Shown one piece after another: positions 12,813-25,511 of a stretch of DNA of 64,000 nt. Both the position numbers and the translations under genes were made by a program. Under the pieces are notes generated by a model. That model saw nothing but the letters and a program-made list of their open reading frames with translations, searched no databases and had not been told where the DNA came from. Where the stretch lies: positions 186,001 to 250,000 of the forward strand of contig CAJQUW010014413.1 of NCBI GenBank assembly GCA_907163375.1, given 5' to 3'. The number at the start of each line of letters is the position of its first letter. The first letter of the stretch is position 1. The stretch comes from Prostheceraeus crozeri. Its lineage: Eukaryota; Platyhelminthes; Polycladida; Euryleptidae.

Positions 12813-15189
12813 TAGTCTCTTCTTAGTTCATTACATAGTTGCGAAATAGTTACATGGCATTTAAATATGAAATTGACAAGATGGCTTGCAGTGTTGCCAA
12901 ATTATGATGTTCCTTGAAAATGGTGTTATTCACAACTTCTCATATCTCGGTTATGATAATTGTGCACTCATTTCAATGACTTGTCATAAAATTTGCGCTA
13001 TCTTCTGGAACTTAGTTCAGAATGGACTGAAAAGTTTCCAAGTGATAATACGAATTCTTGTCCAGACCAAACTTGTTGGACTGCAAAACTTGCAATATCA
13101 TCATCAGTAAAGTATAGTTCCGATTTTTCCTTATCATCAGTTCTAAAACTGCAGCCCTAATTCAATTATCCACACTTCGGGAGTTAATAATAGTAATAAT
13201 AATAGTGTGTATTTCATGAAAATGGTAATCATTCATTACAAGGCAAAAAAAAGTTACACGCAACGTCAAACTAATTGTATACAAAGTCAAGTCATAAATA
13301 TTCCCTTAGAAATGTCATTATTTAACAATTTTGAGGTAAATGGGAAGAAAGACAGTTTTCGTTTTTGCAGATTATAACGTTCCAACCAAAAATGCGCGAG
13401 TGATGAAGACGTGTCCCGAGTTCCGTATCATAGTGCTATTCATAGACATATCTACATGCACTGGACTGGAGGCCGGTGACTTTTACAATCCTGATAGATG
13501 GCGGCGGTGTGATTATGGATAAAACCATGTCAATAAATAATAGCAGTATAAACTTTATTGTATTATTGCGAAATTTATTATAATCCAACCGAATCAATTG
13601 CTACAAATTCTAACACGCCCATTCATGACGAGAATTTGTTGAAGGAAGACTATGAACCCAATGAACAAAGGAAGAAAACATAACAAGAATAAGCTATTCT
13701 CAATGACATTGATTGAAGCTGAGCGTCCATTAGATACCTTATGTTTATCATATACACATACATATCTCTCTCTATATATATATATAGATATATATATTTA
13801 TCATATCATAAACGGATAAATGTATGATGATAGGATAAGGAGAAGTGGAAAGATGCAGATATTTGTTGAAAGTTATGTTTGCTGATATATTGAAAACTAA
13901 GCTCAAAGCTTTTTTCAACTGCATTTCACGTTTCTAACTCTTATATTGTAAGCCACAGACAATCATTCAGAGAAGTGAGAACCGAAGTTAAACTACAATC
14001 GACATATTTTCGATCATAATTTAACCATCAAAAATTGTGAACTGTCCTAGAGAAGAAAATCAAATTTCTAGACAAAACAATCAACAAGTGCAATTAAGAA
14101 TCAACAAAGGAAGAAAAATAGAAGCATCTCCTTCATAGCTAATACTAACTGGTCATCAAGCATACTCTATATGCTTTCACGGATCGAGTGATTATTATTC
14201 CAGTGAAGCGGTGCATTTGCCTACAGACAATGTCATGCATTCAAGGGTCAATTTGAAATCATTTGAAGTGTGCAATTTTCATAAGGAATCCGACGATTAC
14301 TGGCATGAGCGAATATCCCCATATTCTCCCTTACTTCACACATTGATTTACAACACCAAAATAAGGAGTTAACAATGGCGACTCTTCATACATATCTACA
14401 TTGCATAGTGATAGGTTCATTCAGTGTATGTTATTCTACATTTATGATGAAGATAGAAGCACATAATTCATCTGAGACTTCTTTCACTATTACAGAAGTT
14501 ACATAGGCTAGCCGGATTCCATTTTGACTACCGAAACCGGTATATTCCGGTTTCATCATAGGTTTTTCAGCTGTATTTTGTAACATTATATCCGTGAAAA
14601 TGAACACATAAAGATGGACAATTTTTTACTTTTGCTGAAAACCTGCATCTTGACTTTTCAGGTATTTTCTTCGCTTGAGAAATACATTGTCCATAACGTC
14701 TGACAGACTTTATAAGGATATGAACTGACCTTGCATTTGAACTGGATTTGAGCACTTCAGTCGAGTTTTTGTATTTGTATAATTGAATTTCTATGAAATT
14801 GCATATTTGTTCATTTCATCAATATTTTGAAATTCTGAAAGAAACGTGTTTGCATTTGAACTTGCAAAGGAATATTTGCTTCATGGCTGAATAAAGTCAA
14901 ATTGACTAGTGCCCTTCACGGGAATATCTTTTCATTAATTCTGCCTTGCATGGTTGATTATGTAGTATAGAATTCATTGATTTTATCAAAGACAGTGATG
15001 AATCTAAGCATGTGGAATCATTGGAAGTATGTCCAAATGACAGATCTTCTATTTTCAATCAACAGGCTATAAGTCTAAAGCACGCCACCTAAAATTAGAT
15101 GACTATGCATGAGAAAACAAAAAATAGAGAATGATATACAGATTGACAAATGTGGGAAAATTAATTTTTACATCATCAACAGAAAGCAG
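12813..15189. other. Non-coding stretch with microsatellites
   Basis: No gene is supported. Low-complexity tracts are an AAT/AGT-type run near 13188-13205 and a CT-to-TA run at about 13770-13800. Short open frames (74 codons or fewer) have no recognisable features. Confidence 0.45.
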
Positions 15190-15800
15190 AATAAGAAAGC
15201 GCCTGACTGACCAGCGACCGCTGAACTGCTCAAGAATGTCAGCGCAACAGGAAAACTAGACCAACCATTTCTAAGATAGACAAGGCAAGCAAGACACTGC
15301 TAGTGGTCGAAAAAATACATATCCACACGATGTGTAACGGATGTGTATATCAAATTAATTGCAAATTTTGTAACTCCCTTTGCATTGGCGAATCAAAACG
15401 CACAATGAGGACTGGGATCAACAGGAAAACTAGACCAACCATTTCTAAGATGGACAAGGCAAGCAAGACACTGCTAGTGGTCGAAAAAATACATATCCAC
15501 ACAATGTGTAACGGATGTGTATATCAAATTAATTGCAAATTTTGTAACTCCCTTTGCATTGGCGAATCAAAACGCACAATGAGGACTGGGATAAGACAGC
15601 ACGTGAGGAACGATTCGTCATTAGTGTGCCAACATGTTTGGGATAGACATCGATTCTATCGATTGAGTTGATCGACCTTTGAGTTGCATTAATTGGACCA
15701 TTTTGCATAGAAATTTGAATAGCTTGACGATCAGGCGAAATGTTGAACTGACTGTGATTAAATCAAAATGCCCTGATATAAATGTACAATTTTAGAGTCT
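15190..15800 (+). pseudogene. Penelope-like element remnant: GIY-YIG endonuclease end
   Basis: The open frame at 15303-15671 encodes the start of a GIY-YIG-type nuclease as found at the C-terminus of Penelope-like retroelements: GCVYQINCKFCNSLCIGES, then RHRFYRLS with the family's SLVCQHVWDRH segment. The usual tyrosine of the YIG is Cys (CIGE), so the catalytic motif is altered. The first part of the domain is present twice because of a 174-bp in-frame tandem duplication. After the TGA at 15669-15671, related C-terminal sequence continues in other frames to about 15790 (for example RNVELTVIKSKCPDINVQF), so the 3' end is frameshifted. The reverse transcriptase that should precede it is not visible. 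Family identity is confident; exact limits are not. Confidence 0.7.
15245..15592 (+). repeat. 174-bp tandem duplication within the GIY-YIG region
   Basis: Copies 15245-15418 and 15419-15592 have the same length (58 codons) and differ at very few positions (for example aagatagac versus aagatggac). The second copy runs into the remainder of the domain, so the reading frame is preserved and part of the nuclease is encoded twice. High identity implies a recent slippage or unequal-exchange event in an otherwise old element. Confidence 0.9.
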
Positions 15801-16631
15801 TTTGTTTTATGCTTCGTATTCAAGGTAGGGTGAAACGTTGGAGAACTTTATTGCTTTTAATAGATATCTTGGTTGAAGAAATATTCTGCTTTCTGTCATA
15901 TTCATAATTGGTTACATCTGAAATTTAATACACACCCACGCAGTATGCAGTGATGCAGAAAAACGGAAATTTTTCTCATTGCCGCCACTTCATGCGCTTA
16001 AATAAATATCTCTGTTGAATCACTTTATAGGAAGCGCCTTTTTTTACAGACTAATATCAATGTTGATTACTTGTAGGCATTTAGAAGCAAATAAGCAAAT
16101 GAATTCATGACATAAATCAATTCGGTGAAAAAGTACTCCACCGTATAAATGATGACATGATTTTCACCGCACTAGTTAAGGATTAAAAAGCGTCTAATTG
16201 GTGAATCATTCAGATCACAAGCAGATATAGATATATCATTTAAATATAGCAGTAAATGAGATTGACAGAAGTTTAAGGTACACCGCGCTTGGAATTAAGC
16301 TGCAACAGATAAGATCTATTAATCGCTCTGATTTGCGTAGTTGAGTGTAAGGCGAGAGAGCAAGGTCACAATGCAATTATGAAAAGAAAAATTAGGCCTC
16401 TCTCTGCACCTATTTCTAAGTATCGTAACACGAGATCAATGGTAATTATCATTTAGATTACAGCAGTAAAATAAGAAAATGCAATCATTAAAGAAGTTGA
16501 GCTCATGAAAGATGCTCATTTTCAGAAAAAGAATTTACGAAGTGCTTTGGAGTACTAGGTTTCTGACAATCGTCTGCCTTATCAATTGTGGCAGTGGATT
16601 AGCCATTGCGTCGTGATGAAGGCATTAACAC
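15801..16631. other. Non-coding stretch, nothing identified
   Basis: AT-rich sequence without an open frame of note and without paired terminal repeats that I can see. Confidence 0.45.
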
Positions 16632-16950
16632 CATCTCCATCAATAGGGCTACGGAGATGAAGCCAGTCGCCATCTCCATCAAGGGCTACGGAGATTAAGC
16701 CATTCGACATCTCCATCAATAGGGCTACGGAGATGACGCCATTCGCCATCTCCATCAAGGGCTACGGAGATTAAGCCATTCGACATCTCCATCAAGGGCT
16801 ACGGAGATTAAGCCATTCGACATCTCCATCAATAGGGCTACGGAGATGACGCCATTCGCCATCTCCATCAATAGGGCTACGGAAATGAAGCCATTCGCCA
16901 TCTCCATCTATAGGGCTACGAAAATGAAGCTATTAACTCCATCTCCAGAT
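16632..16950 (+). repeat. 37/39-bp minisatellite, about 8 units
   Basis: Tandem units begin CATCTCCATCAA and contain GGGCTACGGAGAT. Units 1, 3, 6, 7 and 8 are about 39 bp because they carry an extra TA (AATAGGG). Units 2, 4 and 5 are 37 bp (AAGGG) and identical to one another; units 3 and 6 are also identical. The last unit is truncated (catctccagatag). The pattern suggests amplification of a two-unit module as well as single units. No open frame runs through it. Confidence 0.92.
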
Positions 16951-19900
16951 AGCGGCACAGTTATTCTTCATTAAATAAATCATCAAAAAATGAATAAATT
17001 ATCATTAAGTGCCGGTAGCAGAAAGGAAAAGTTTCATCGTTAACTTGAACGACACTGTTATTACTTTATTCTTTGTACTTTAACTAATCTCATTGTCAGT
17101 CTTCCATTGAAATATTTATTTGTTGAGCTTATTACAGTTAACTGTAATACATAGCTGGAAAAAATTCTCTTGCTGCAAATAATCCTCAACCACATAATTT
17201 ACGCCACATTTATAACATGTAAGCCATGTAAACATGAAATGTGTTTAAGTCTAACAGTTACAAGTATACACAACGTATGAATTGATTAATGCCCCGGTGA
17301 GTATTGCAATAGTTGAAATCGTGTTTTCATTACTGTCAAAGACATGAGTCTATTTGCAATGTGACCACAGACTGATGTAAACATTCAATGTTCCAACACT
17401 GCTCAACCATACCTACAGTCAAACAACCCACATTGATTATGTTTCAGCTGATTATAATGCTCATAACATCAGCAGATAGCAATGTTGTTGTTGAAAGATT
17501 CGTAAAATCATTGTGATATATTTTACAGCACGATAACTTGAACGTATGCATTTAATTTGTGCAAATAAACATGCACAAAAATAAGAATTCTCGATATAAA
17601 TCAGTCAGACGATATCAATCGATCAAATGTTACTTTCTTGAATTGTTTATTTCACACACGTAGTCTATCCATCATGAATTCTGAAAATCCTTTTTGAATA
17701 ATTCATCACAAGCTTTCAGAAATGCATCTTTGACAGATTCGCTGGGTGACAATGCATGTCAACCAACCTATGTCTTCTAGTTACATTAGTGTCGCCTCAA
17801 CATTATTCAGATGCTTTGCGTCTTCTTCACCCACAGTCATTGTTACAACCATTAAATGTTTCATTTATTTTCCATTTCCTGAATATTTTCTCCTTGATAT
17901 CATTAGGGCTCTGATCAAGAAGCACTGGACTGGATCACATCCCTGATCTTTTTATCAGATAACTGCTCACTATGCTAAGATCATGTGCAACATGTGCAAA
18001 GATTATGTCCATGGCGACTTTGCGTCAAAAACATATTGTCTTTAAACGAAGTATGCCAAACTATTGTGCACATTCCTTGCAATTTTACAAATCCTTGGAA
18101 AAGTTTAACAATCAATTAGCTTAGAAGTTCTGATATTTTGCCTTTGTTTAAAATAATCTAGTTTGCTGTTTTCTTTTCATTGAGCAACCCCTAGCTCGAT
18201 TCATAGCTCGTAGCTGTGCTAGGGGTGATAATTCTGCAAAAAGAGTAGTTAAAAATCAGGACAAGTTTCAGAGGGAGTTTCAGAGCAACTTCGAGTTTAA
18301 AAAAAGTCTAAAAAGGTCTCAAATATCTGTTTGCATCTGGCTAAATGCTAAGAGTGAGCAGCAGTTTGACTTTAACGAAAGATTGATAATATGATCATTT
18401 GGCTTCCATCATTCAATCATCCATAACGTGTCGCATATCTGCATCAGGAACAGCGAAAGGCTTCGATATGAGCATTTATATAACTCAAACTGATGAATTG
18501 TCAATATTACAACCATTATAATCATTGTTGAGAATAAGGGACATGCATTGCTTGTGTTGATTCCTGAGGCCCGATGTTGGCAAGAAAAAAGACAAATTCA
18601 ATTATTCTTTTCTTTTTGCCAGCATCGGGTCTCAGGGATTTCCTCTAACATAAGCAATGCATTGTAATCATGTGTCATTGTGAAATTGACAGTTTTGATG
18701 TCACGAACATATCATCTGACGATTACACTTTGAATATCTTAGAAGCACGCCACAGCACCCTAAACACCCTATAGGGGCCGTCCTTAAATACACAATTGCT
18801 CAAAATAGCTCCTCCTTCACGTTGAAAATAAGATTTGGTTTGGTTTTCCTCATCTTTCAGGCCATTGGGCCTCCAATCCCAAAAAACATCTTACGTTCCA
18901 TTTTTATTACCAAATCATGAAAATTAGTCCCTCGTCCCATTAACTGTGTGTAAATGCAAGGTTCTTAAGCTCTCTATTATTTTTGCACGCAGCTAAATCG
19001 AACCTCACACACATTAATTTCTTGGCTCATCTCTTTCCTTAACCACATAGCCATGTACCATTCACCATTTTCCAAACCCACATCTGATGTAGATTGTAAC
19101 CCACCAGACAGCTTTCCTAACAAGAATGCAAGTCGAATATTCCTTGCATTCCTGTCCATTTATGTGTGACACGTAGCAAGGCATTTTGTCGATTTTCATG
19201 ATTTTGATTCATGGTCAAGGTTGGAGTCGATAAGGTGGAGCATGCCTTTGATTATCTCAACTATTGAACTTGAGTGACGAACCGTGGAGACAAGCGAAAC
19301 ATACCTCATTGCAACTACGCAAACATACACCTTTTGCCACCTTCTGAAAGCAAGATAATCAAGAAAGGAACTGATATAATAAGTATGTAATTAATTGCAT
19401 GAACTTCTCGTATATCTTAATAAAAGCCCTTTTGATTTAATGCTGCATTTGACTCTTTAAGACCAATAAGAGATTGCTTCCTCACCATACAAGTATACAA
19501 TAAGACAAAGTATATACAATTTATCTACTTTCAAGAAATTTATTCAGTTCGTTAGATACTGATGTAAAATGTTTTTCATTCTTTCGCCATTAAAAGCAGT
19601 TGAATGTGGAAGATAATATCTCAGGAAGATGCTTAATAGAACAAATTTAACTTTCTGATAGCAAAGTATCAAAAACAAGACAAGAGCAGCTTACAGCAGG
19701 AAGAGACAGCAAACTGTACAATATCAGAATTAACGAAAATGTAATGTTTCTGTTGCTCTCCATCTCCCTCTCTCGTTCTCAACCTCTCTCCCCCCTTTCT
19801 CTCTCAGCCTCTATTTGATAAGTACCAACAAAGCGATTTTGCCATTCCTACTTTCATGAAATAATCTCAAGATTTCATGGATCAGAGCTGAAAGATTCTC

Positions 19901-21855
19901 TCATCAGATGGACACACAGATTGTTCAACTAGGCTACTTACTAATATCGCGATCTTGTAAAGAGTTCAGCATGAACATGACGCAACACTGCATCACATCT
20001 ATCCAACTTGTCCGTGACCGAAATTTTAGTACTGCAGCGATCGTATTAGAAAGATGAAAGTGCAATAGAAAACAGTCAGCTAATAAGTCGTGAAGATCAT
20101 CAGTAGACGAGATACACGATAAAAGCATCAATTTCGAAGTGAATGCTTTTTAGAGACAGACCACAACTCACAAACGGCTCTGTATGGATTTAAGATGAAT
20201 GAATTATTTAGAGAAATTTTTAATTGAGCTGGCATGAAACGAATATGGATTAAGTATAAAATTAGCAATCGACTTTCACGCGACGTAACGATGAACAATA
20301 ATTATGCGATTTTTCATCATTCATACTTGTCGACCATTAAATGGCTGGCATATCCGAGTATTCAGGCCAAACCGATGACATTTAAATGAACACATTGAAT
20401 TTTGAGAACAAATCAAATAACACAACTGTTCTCTTGTAATGGACTTCTAGCACAGCAGGTTAGCTGTGCTCATATCTCCAGCAGTCACTGGAGGCTGAAC
20501 TAAATTAGACCTAATTTACTTCGACTGCCCTGTCAATCAGAGAAGAACATCATTCTCAATGCGCTATCAATTATCCTTTTCAATTGATACAGTTGAAGTA
20601 CTGACTTTGATTAAAATATCAAACACACATACGGTCACATAATTCGTTAAATAATTCAAATTCATAATAAGGTCATCATCCTTCACTGATATATGGCACC
20701 AAAATGAGTCAGGAAGTATGCGTTTAATTAAGCTCTCCCTCTTTGATTTCCGAGTGCAAACATTAGAAAAACAGACAATTCACTATATACAGACCTTCTA
20801 TGTGAAGAAGGGTGTGAACCCTAAACGTTACAATTGTAGAAAATAAGCTGAAATAGTAAAGAAAATTTGTCAATCATGTATGTAAGCTTAAATCGCGAAA
20901 CATTTAAAATTGGATAGCAAATTATTGAATAATATGTAGGCTACTGTGAAAAGTTTTATTTTACATTTCACCAAAAGTAATTATGAACCAGTGGTAAAAA
21001 ATCGCGAAATAGACGATTCTCGTATTACGGAAAATTAAAACACAAACGACGAAGTTTGTTGTGCTGCGACGTTAATCGAAAGTACCTAAAACTACAGAAA
21101 ACGAATTGATTCATCGGCCTAGCAGCGGACACTTATACATATAGTTTTCAGTCAGCTAGCCGCGTATCGGCATCAAATTTTTGAAGAGAATGTTTTTTGT
21201 TTTGTTGCCGATTGACTGCAAGACGCTCCTTCATCTTAAAGAAAACAATTAAACGAAATTTCCAGCTACCGGTGCAAACACGAAACAAAATAAGTCGTAA
21301 GTTAAATAATCGCAACAGGTGATTGTTTGGGCTCTGATAACGCTTGTGAACAACATGTAGTGTTTCAAGATTTTATCGTTTTCGTTAAAGTTAGCTCATA
21401 AAGTTGCAGTCATAGGGATACTTCGGCTGGTGGCTGTCTGTTATGTTTGTCTCGAAAGCATATTCGATCACGCTCTCTTGTCATCGACGCATGGCAACAT
21501 TTGTCAAGCAAGCAAGAGATGAGGCGTTGTTGTATGTCTTTTGTTGAAAGCGCACATCATGACATTTTCGAGAATGAACTGACAGCCGAAATTTACTAAA
21601 TCGTCAATTGCACATAAATAGAAAACTGAAGGCGTTATATTTTTTCCAGCGTCGGGTAATTAAAGCAAAAAATATTGAACGGGATTGAGCTCTTTTAAAA
21701 TTGCACTATATCAGCGAAGTGTCCAAGTAGAAATATCGACTGGTATTAATGATAAAGAGTCCTTAATTCAAACCCAGGTTGGGTCAGACAAGTTGACATG
21801 AAAATTAAGGTACACTAAATGCGTTCAACGGTCGCTGAAAGCTGAACAGACGGTA
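16951..21855. other. Non-coding stretch with small repeats
   Basis: No gene supported across about 4.9 kb. Contents: a short hairpin at about 18187-18224 (CCCCTAGC...GCTAGGGG), the foldback at 18544-18663 listed separately, and a pyrimidine-rich CT tract at about 19757-19812. Confidence 0.45.
18544..18663. repeat. Foldback repeat, about 120 bp
   Basis: TGCATTGCTT(G/A)TGTT at the left and its inverse complement at the right bracket a longer imperfect stem that includes CCTGAGGCCCGATGTTGGCAA on the left and TTGCCAGCATCGGGTCTCAG on the right. The stem closes on an A/T-rich loop. No coding content and no clear target duplication. Probably a small MITE or foldback remnant. Confidence 0.7.
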
Positions 21856-22194
21856 TTACGAATAGGCTAGCCACCTACTGACACGTTCACTATGTTCATC
21901 AACTGTCTCAAATACTGCGCAAGCAAAGACAACCGCTACCATATCACAAAATGAAAGGTACAGAATTCCAAAGCGAAATGCCAGTATTTGGGTATAACAG
22001 CCATGAAGACCGGTATTAGTGCTACACGCTAAGGTTATTAAAAATACGAAAATCCGATAGTTAATCAAAGCCGGTTCGAGATAAGCAATAAATCGAATCG
22101 CTCTATATACGACATCTACTGAGAATATCAATTTGTCGGAATCAGATATCGATAGCGTGACTGAGAAGGATGGTGTGCAGATCTGACGATACAA
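21856..22194 (-). CDS. Candidate exon of a membrane protein (weak)
   Basis: A 112-codon minus-strand open frame encodes two or three hydrophobic stretches, roughly residues 43-57 (ALINYRIFVFLITLA) and 70-95 (ILAFRFGILYLSFCDMVAVVFACAV), followed by a charged EHSERVSRW tail. An acceptor-like ttgtatcgtcag precedes it on the minus strand, and a weak donor-like TAG|GTGGCT occurs near its end. I do not recognise the family. Hydrophobic open frames of this size also occur by chance in AT-rich DNA, so this is only a candidate exon. Confidence 0.2.
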   Translation of the reverse strand: MYRQICTPSFSVTLSISDSDKLIFSVDVVYRAIRFIAYLEPALINYRIFVFLITLACSTNTGLHGCYTQILAFRFGILYLSFCDMVAVVFACAVFETVDEHSERVSRWLAYS

Positions 22195-24689
22195 CTCAAA
22201 AGTGAATGCTAAGACAGCTTTCGGTTAATCACATCTAATTACAGACAACAATTCGCTATAGAAAAAATATCTCTTTTTCCTTCCATTCTTCGGATATTAT
22301 TTCTAGATATTATTGGGCTTATGAAAAAGAGGTGCGCTTATCCTAGAGGATAGATTTATTCTGAAGCTGAATCTAATGAAGACGAGGGGCCTGATTTCTG
22401 CTGCCATCTCCAAAACTGTGAGACAGGTTGGTTATCAGCCGGCCAGACTTAACGAGCTTCCAAAAATCCATAAAAGTAAGGAAGACACTACACTGTCATA
22501 ATTTGTAATGGCAATAAAATGATCTGTAAAGAGTTCATCAATTCAACTGTTTCTTGAAATTTCAGCTAAGAAAATCAAATTTTTTTGTTTACAGAATAAC
22601 TCCTCTCAGTATTGCTTTTTAACTAAAGTTCGGGTATATTGCTATCACAATCATTCCAGTACAGGAAAACTTTGAATTACTTTTTTCAACAGCGACGAAT
22701 GTTGTCAATCAAATAAGATGGGATCTTAATACAGCCAGTTAGGCAAGAGACATTACACAAAACTATGCCTCGAAGTTTGAAACTCGTGGATATAATCGTT
22801 TGACTGTTTTCTTTGAGTGATCTCCTGAGGCCAAAGTGCATTGATAAACGAACGTGAAGGAATATCAGAATGACTTCTATTTTATGAAAATCATGGATTT
22901 CCCGGAAGCTATCTTCTGAAGGTCTCACTGATCATTGAAAACAATCACTTGAAAGATGAACCATGCAGTTTCTGATATTTTCTCTGACGCAGGCAAGATA
23001 TTCTTTGTTTTGCAAATTGCACAAATTTTACGCTACGCGGCAAAACGTGAACTGCCATTCACGACTGAATTATCGTCTATCTGTTTTGTTATCAGATAGG
23101 TATAACACCAAGTTATAAATATCGGAACGGAAGAAAAAAAATAGGTGTTATCGTCCATATGCTTCGTTACCAAGTAAGCATAATACCAATTGCCAAGGTA
23201 TAAATCAGCATGAAATGGAAGAAAAGAAGTAGAAGATCGTTTATATGACAAACAAATTATACATAAAAATCATACTGAAAGAATTTTATTATGAAAAACA
23301 AAAGCATTATTGTAATTCAAAGATCACAAATGTATTTAGTATTTTATGCCGGTACATAGAAACCTCCTGGCTGACATCAATGTAGAGCATGCTACAAGTA
23401 CTGTTCCGTCCCCCTGCAAAAAATAAGTAAATAAGAAGATGTGTTATATAGTGAACAACGTGAATAATGCGGATGATTTTTACGTTTCATTTTATGAATG
23501 ATCTCATGAATTTTATGTCAAAATGAATAGGCTAAATAGGTCGATCACTTGACTTAATCTAGAATTTTAGGTAATTAGTCTTCCAAGTTTACAATTTCAT
23601 TCGACGAAAGTATATATCTCGCGATTAGGCATGCGAGCACCTTAATATGACAAAGTTGATATATAATTTCAGCGTCATTTGCATTCGAATCCACGATTAG
23701 TGATCATTTAACAACATAGCAACGCCTATCATGAGCGGCATTACATAAATATAGTGTGAATCACTCATAACTTCAAGTTCAAATTTACATATTGAAAAGC
23801 TTTCGTACATTTATTTTTATTTATTTTTTGCATTTTATATCAATCAAAAGCAATTATCTATAGCTCAAGCTTCAGAACAGTTCTGCTAAAATGTTTCGTT
23901 CATGTTGGAGGAATCGAACGGAAGAAGACATACTTCAAGTCATGAAGTGGCAAAAAAAATGCGATCTTTCTTAGATTGTTGGACGATGTAGTGAGTTGAC
24001 CGAAACGTGGGCTCATGATTCGAATTAACATTGAAAATTTATTCCAGCACTAGATTCGTCATATGTTGAAAGAAACACTACCACTACTCTTCTTGTCTTC
24101 ACTATTGGTAGAAAAAAACTCATACAGCTACTGCATTCGTAGTGTATTGCACGAAATGTTGACTGGTACTTATAGGAACATATGATTTCTGATGTTGATG
24201 TTCCTCCAATATCCAGTGATTCACTTACTACCACTTTCGAATTGACGAATTGAGGCAAAATGTGACATGACAACATCAAGTATAACATCAGAGATCTGTT
24301 GATGATAGAAAGAGTATTCGACCGAGACTTTTGAATGAATCATGGTCTCTTGGATTAATCTAAATTCAACATTGTGGCGAGATGCGAAGTGGAAAATTGA
24401 CGATAAAAGTATTGAGATTTTCGGTGAAATAGTTTCTTCATGGAAGAAATAAGAGTATCAAGAGTAAAAAAGGAATTTAACAGAAATACAATAATATTTG
24501 CTTTTCTTTCATTTCAGCCTCCAATTTTACTAACCAGTTCTCTTAGTGTGAGCGTGTTGTGAAATCCTTGGTGGATGACTACATTTTACTAAAGGAGCTT
24601 TAGCCCAAAGATTGCGAAAAATTAGGCATTTAATCATAAGCAGTTGCATGGAGTGAATGAAAGATCTGCTACATCATTATTAGTTGAAT
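22195..24689. other. Non-coding stretch with one local tandem duplication
   Basis: No gene supported. The only structure I see is the 78-bp duplication at 23068-23223, listed separately. Confidence 0.45.
23068..23223 (-). repeat. Diverged 78-bp tandem duplication
   Basis: The minus-strand open frame at 23033-23251 reads YTYLITKQIDDN and YAYLVTKHMDDN exactly 26 codons apart. At DNA level the tatcgtc(t/c)at motif recurs at 23071 and 23149. Copies are diverged but in frame. The function of the sequence, if any, is unknown. Confidence 0.6.
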
Positions 24690-24705
24690 TAACCCTTTGA
24701 GGACT

Positions 24706-24728
24706 GGTGGTCCAAAAATGGACCACCT
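24706..24728. repeat. Subterminal palindrome of piggyBac, copy 1
   Basis: GGTGGTCC and its inverse GGACCACC are separated by a short A-rich loop, about 15 bp inside the left TTAA. Related copies lie at 25054-25075 (GGTGG...CCACC around TTCATATTTGGA) and 26078-26104 (GTAGTCCA...TGGACCAC). Subterminal repeats of this kind are typical transposase-binding sites in piggyBac elements. Confidence 0.75.
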
Positions 24729-25413
24729 ATTATATGATCTGTATATTTTCATCTAACTGCACTAGAGCTAGTTATACCACATGGATATATTCAAGACGAT
24801 GTATAAATTAAATCCGAACTCTTCAATTTTGTTTTAAGTTGAAACATTTTGATTCAATCGTCAATACAATCATCTGGCGACAAGAAAATATTTTTTCAAG
24901 TCAGTGTTTCGGTAAGTGACTAATATCTTCCTTTCAAAACAAGCTTTTGTATGTTTATCACAAACTATTTTCACTTCTGACCATCCCCAACACTCACCAA
25001 CCGTTGGTATAGCAAAATTTACAATTTTTCAATATTCAGTATTACTTTGTAGTGGTGGTTCATATTTGGACCACCAGGCGTAAAAGGAGTCTAAAACAGG
25101 CTATTTTGTGATGTATTTTATATTTGATACCAAATCTAGCAGGATATCATGACTTCATGTATATGTAAAGAAATAACATTTAGCTAAAATTGACATCAGA
25201 TGGTAGAGCTGAAATTATTAGTGACTCGCATCAATAACAGTGAAGTAGGCATACAGGTTGTAGGCCTAAATGATATTTTGCGCCTAGTTTGCAGTATGAA
25301 ATAGAAGTAGGCGCACTACGTACATAAGTGGCCACATGATAATGTAGGCTGCAAAACAAAGATGATGTGACAGTAAAGAAAAATCATGACTGAAGTAGAG
25401 GCCTGCTTGACGT

Positions 25414-25484
25414 CCGTCAAAAGAGGGATTCGAACTCTTGCTCGCTCGAGCTAGGCTCGCCACTCTACCCCTGAGCTATGTCGG
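25414..25484 (-). tRNA. tRNA-like sequence inside piggyBac (probable pseudo-tRNA or SINE head)
   Basis: On the minus strand TAGCTCAGGGGTAGAGT matches a D-arm/A box and AGTTCGAATCC matches the T-loop/B box, with about 71 nt between acceptor-like ends (CCGACA...TGACGG, five of six pairs). The anticodon arm does not form a five-pair stem with a seven-base loop, and the T stem has mismatches. An intact tRNA is therefore unlikely and no isotype is assigned. It lies between the left piggyBac end and the coding segment. It may be an old tRNA-derived insertion carried by the transposon. Confidence 0.5.
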
Positions 25485-25511
25485 TTGCGATGTTTTACCA
25501 TTTTCAGGTGA

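Noticed and set aside
13103..13145. Antisense CTGATGA near 13120-13135 considered as a second hammerhead
   Set aside because: No stem II, GAAA in the right place, or cleavage triplet; core not satisfied.
16632..16950. Repeat array considered as a CRISPR
   Set aside because: Units are contiguous without unique spacers and the DNA is animal nuclear; it is a minisatellite.
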